Source: Geodermatophilus pulveris | GTDB lineage: Bacteria > Actinomycetota > Actinomycetes > Mycobacteriales > Geodermatophilaceae | Length of the DNA stretch: 64,000 nucleotides | NCBI RefSeq assembly: GCF_900188375.1 | Contig: NZ_FZOO01000006.1 | Location: 186,001 to 250,000, forward strand | Direction: 5' to 3' | Shown here: in pieces, positions 61,645 to 64,000 of the stretch | Layout of the letters: the number at the start of each line of letters is the position of its first letter | How positions within the stretch are numbered: the first letter of the stretch is position 1 | The notes under the pieces: generated by a model | The model's database searches: none | Told to the model about the DNA's origin: nothing | Seen by the model: the letters and a program-made list of their open reading frames with translations, nothing else | Made by a program: the position numbers and the translations under genes

Positions 61645-61855
61645 GCTGCAGCTCCTCCACCACGAACCGCCAGCCGGTGCAGGCCTCGACTGCGAACGCC
61701 GCCGGGCTCTTGGCGACGGTCGTGCTCAGCCAGCGGCGCAACCGCAACCGGTCCGCCGGAGCAATCCGGCCCCGCCGGGACTGGCCGCTGCGCCCATCGA
61801 GGTAGTCGAAGGTGATCTGCCGCCGGTGGACGTCCAGTCCTCCTACGATCCGCAT
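61613..61855 (-). pseudogene. IS110-family transposase N-terminal fragment
   Basis: Starts MRIVGGLDVHRRQITFDYLD (ATG at 61853-61855), with the DEDD-type first catalytic Asp in GLDVH, then RLRRWLSTTVAKSPAAFAVE and ACTGWRFVVEELQRAGIEAH. The frame ends just where the IS701 sequence begins. Only the first 80 residues of the usual 330-400 remain, so it is disrupted. Confidence 0.8.
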
Positions 61856-61927
61856 CGGGGACCTCCTCAAGCTCCAACAACCCGACGCACTCCACGGTGC
61901 GCTGAGCTGAGGGGGTCCCTCCGCATG

Positions 61928-62198
61928 TCATCTTTTCGCCCGGACGCTGACCGAGTCCAGGCTGGCCCGCGACCAGTCCAGCCGGCCTGCTCGCCCAGTC
62001 GGTCGAGCACCGCCTGGTGCAGCTGCGGCCGGTGGAGAGCAGGAACGCGATGCCCTCGAGCACGTCCCGGTCGGAGGTACGGGGCCGGCCGGTGCGGCCG
62101 TGCACCGCCGGCCTGCGCGGTGGGATCAGCGGCTCGACCAGCGCCCACAGCTCGTCACTGCTCAGCCGCGACGGCGGTAAAGACGCCGGCAACGACAT
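61928..62198 (-). pseudogene. IS5-family transposase remnant with internal deletion
   Basis: The start reads MSLPASLPPSRLSSDELWAL and VEPLIPPRRPAVHGRTGRPR, the DUF4096 start of IS5 proteins, up to IAFLLSTG. After a break, another frame has LDWSRASLDSVSVRAKR before a stop at 61928-61930; in intact IS5 this comes about 50 residues later. An internal deletion and frameshift are therefore likely. Confidence 0.75.
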
Positions 62199-62246
62199 GC
62201 GCCGCAGCCTGCGCCGAACCGTCAAGACGGGACAGAGCCCGACGAC

Positions 62247-62510
62247 CTACTTCTGCAACGTCTTCCTAGTACGTCCGGTGGCCGCCGGATCGTCATGGAT
62301 CCTGCGACGTTCCGAGCGGTCCCTACGTCGATCGATCCACCAGAGGAGTCGGTCATGCGAATCTTGCGGCATCATCAACGCGAGTACGGAGACGACGAAG
62401 CTGCCGATAAGGAGCGGGATCAGGACGCCCAAAGGAGCCCCGTGCGAGACCAACAGCGCCAGTGTTACCGCGGCAAATCCAGGCGCTACAGCGCCGGTTG
62501 CTTTCGACAT
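62247..62510 (-). CDS. small membrane protein, 87 aa, unknown function
   Basis: ATG at 62508-62510, preceded by GGAGGCCCTC. Two helices (VAPGFAAVTLALLVSHGAPL and GVLIPLLIGSFVVSVLALMM) are followed by a basic, Arg-rich cytosolic tail (RLLWWIDRRRDRSERRRIHD). A slightly longer start at 62522 lacks the good site. It lies opposite to the NTPase gene. Confidence 0.55.
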   Translation of the reverse strand: MSKATGAVAPGFAAVTLALLVSHGAPLGVLIPLLIGSFVVSVLALMMPQDSHDRLLWWIDRRRDRSERRRIHDDPAATGRTRKTLQK

Positions 62511-62674
62511 GAGGGCCTCCACGCTTCGCCGATCTGCTGGCCCCAGCTTGAGGAGTCGGCGATAACATGCGGCGCAACACTGAAGGGGTCAGAAAGACGG
62601 CGCTCGAGATCGCCGGTTTTCCGGGCCTCGACCTCGGGCCCTACTGAAACGGACTAGAACTCGCTGAAGATGGG

Positions 62675-64000
62675 ATGCAAGGAGTGACCGAACGCGGCGA
62701 AAGCGATCTCAGTACCTACGACGCCGCCTTGCGGAGCTTCTGTGGCGATTTAAGGCGACTCAGGATCGAAGTTGGCGGACCCACACTGGAGGCACTGGCT
62801 GCTATCCGATCCCCATCCGGATTTACCATGCCAGGCATATCCGCCATCTCGAACATCCTTAATGGCAAGATCAGGAGGCCACCCGAGTGGGAGTTTGTAA
62901 CCGCTTACGTCGCCGCCTGCCGCCGGGCCGCCGCTAAACGCGGCCGCCATCCGTTGGTTTCGACCGAGGAGTTGCACTGGCGAGCACGACACGAGCTACT
63001 GCAGTCCGCATACAGTCAACAACAAAGTGGCCGGCGCGGTAGCCACCCGAAGCGGCAGGACAACGCCAACGGGTCGATCATCAACGACTTGGCACTGAGC
63101 GCTCGCCTGCAAGCAATCTATAACCTGATCACAGACACAGGCGCAGGCTCTGGTAGCAGCTCCCGGATGTACGAATTGAGCCAGGACGGTCGCAATCCGG
63201 TCATCACGTTCTCCGCTCGGGACATGGAGCCCTGGTTGCGGCTTCTATCCGCGAACCGCTTCGTCGTCCTGGTCGGCCCGCCGGGCTCTGGTAAGACAAC
63301 CCTGCTTTTGGAGACGGCGGCTGCGAGCGCTACAAGACTACTGAGCACAGAGCCCTCGGAAGGCCTCACCTGTCCTTTGCCAATCTATAAAGCATCCCCT
63401 CGCACGGGCCAAGCGCTCGAAGTTGGGCCACCTCTCGAGGCATTGCTCCAGCCCCCGCCGGCAACCTCGCCTGACGCACAACGCTTACTCCTGCTTGACG
63501 ATGCTGATGCCTGGCCCGATCCTGCAGGCACGCTCGCAACCGTGACCGTCGGACTCCGCCAGTCCGCAACTTGCGCGTTGATCACCGTCCAAGAGGACAG
63601 CCCACTTCTGCCCCTTCTTCAGTCATCCGGCTCACCCGCGGTAGTATTGCGTCTACACCCCCTGAGCGAAGCCGACGTCGCCTCGCTGGCCGAGGAGTTG
63701 ATCAGCCGTCGGACTGACAAGGTCGGGGAAAACCGCAGGAATGCACACTGGAGCATATTACGAGTCATTCCGAAGCTTCCCATCTTCGTTCGCCTTGCTG
63801 CTGGCTTGCCAGATCCGTTGGAGCTCAAGCTTCGACCGTCTCTGGATGCCCTGGAGCTACTCATAGACCTAGTTCGCGTGAGTATGGGTGGTGAAGCATT
63901 CCATGGAGAGCCGCTCGACATCCTAAGGACACTCGGGCAGGCTACATGGGACTCGCTAGATGTCACGCCTTCGGGTGCAAAGCGCCTCGCGTTGAGATTC
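62675..64000 (+). CDS. HTH-headed STAND/NACHT-like NTPase, 3' part outside window
   Basis: Reading frame from the ATG at 62675 (or GTG 62684) stays open to the right edge, at least 440 residues. Residues 10-95 resemble the XRE-like helical start of actinobacterial NACHT proteins (AALRSFCGDLRRLRIEVGGP, ISAISNILNGKIRRPPEWEF). Then come a linker, Walker A VLVGPPGSGKTTLLLETAAA (about residue 200), Walker B LLLLDDADAWPDPAGTLATV and a winged-helix-like ALAELVR-type end still continuing. GC content is visibly lower than in the neighbours. STAND NTPases often act in anti-phage defence or regulation; the C-terminal sensor, which would tell, is outside the window. Confidence 0.75.
   Translation, partial: MQGVTERGESDLSTYDAALRSFCGDLRRLRIEVGGPTLEALAAIRSPSGFTMPGISAISNILNGKIRRPPEWEFVTAYVAACRRAAAKRGRHPLVSTEELHWRARHELLQSAYSQQQSGRRGSHPKRQDNANGSIINDLALSARLQAIYNLITDTGAGSGSSSRMYELSQDGRNPVITFSARDMEPWLRLLSANRFVVLVGPPGSGKTTLLLETAAASATRLLSTEPSEGLTCPLPIYKASPRTGQALEVGPPLEALLQPPPATSPDAQRLLLLDDADAWPDPAGTLATVTVGLRQSATCALITVQEDSPLLPLLQSSGSPAVVLRLHPLSEADVASLAEELISRRTDKVGENRRNAHWSILRVIPKLPIFVRLAAGLPDPLELKLRPSLDALELLIDLVRVSMGGEAFHGEPLDILRTLGQATWDSLDVTPSGAKRLALRF

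Overview
The window is about 64 kb of very GC-rich DNA with tightly packed, often stop/start-overlapping genes and many GTG or TTG starts. Together with the gene families present (actinobacterial Tad cluster, SCO6880-type conjugation ATPases, DUF445, IS481/IS701 remnants) this points to a high-GC actinomycete. A Geodermatophilaceae or Frankia-like relative is a reasonable guess, but no 16S or other decisive marker is present.

Layout. (1) 0-8.7 kb is ordinary chromosome: the 3' part of cysS, rlmB, a DUF445 membrane protein, an HtrA-like protease, a FetB-like permease, a two-domain universal stress protein, a small membrane protein, an NmrA-like oxidoreductase, and tRNA-Thr(TGT). (2) 8.8-16.3 kb looks like an eroded island entrance: an orphan excisionase-like HTH gene beside the tRNA with no integrase, three secreted lipoproteins (two distantly related to each other) and an XRE-type regulator. 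(3) 16.4-27.4 kb is one long Tad/Flp-pilus-type operon: lipoprotein, secreted PKD-like protein, SAF/CpaB-like protein, CpaE-like ATPase, TadA, TadB, TadC, Flp-type pilin, two TadE-like proteins, a TadG-like protein and a 1072-residue LysM/BTAD membrane protein. (4) 28.1-38.4 kb is a compact cluster with two dynamin-like GTPases, a membrane-anchored GrpE-like protein, a very acidic protein, two short LuxR-type proteins, a secreted or membrane-anchored protein on the other strand, a vWA-Hsp70 fusion without a substrate-binding domain, and a membrane protein with a Gly/Thr/Ser linker. This is my best candidate for an undescribed chaperone-dynamin system. (5) 38.7-43.1 kb holds accessory genes: NADAR, a C39-like peptidase with Ca-binding-type repeats, DUF6228 and small unknowns. 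(6) 43.2-45.3 kb is a scar with an IS481 fragment, tRNA-Tyr(GTA) and two broken genes. (7) 45.7-58.2 kb is a conjugation-type IV secretion operon: degenerate ParA-like protein, pilin-sized membrane protein, VirB8/TcpC-like candidate, VirB6-like, SCO6880, VirB4-like ATPase, M23 lysin, VirD4/TraG coupling protein and four unknowns. I see no relaxase or integrase. (8) 58.4-64 kb has small unknowns, one HEPN-like protein, three decayed IS remnants (IS701, IS110, IS5), and the start of a lower-GC, HTH-headed STAND/NACHT-like NTPase that runs off the right edge.

How the parts relate. The Tad operon should build a Flp-type pilus or related secretion machine across the single membrane. The type IV genes should move DNA, with relaxase and integrase either lost or outside the window. 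In the 28-38 kb cluster, the GrpE-like protein is the natural partner of the Hsp70-like ATPase, and the two GTPases suggest membrane work. Two ParA/MinD-like proteins and one LuxR ATPase have lost the usual P-loop lysine, so regulatory rather than hydrolytic roles are possible. All functional links are inferred from sequence and order.
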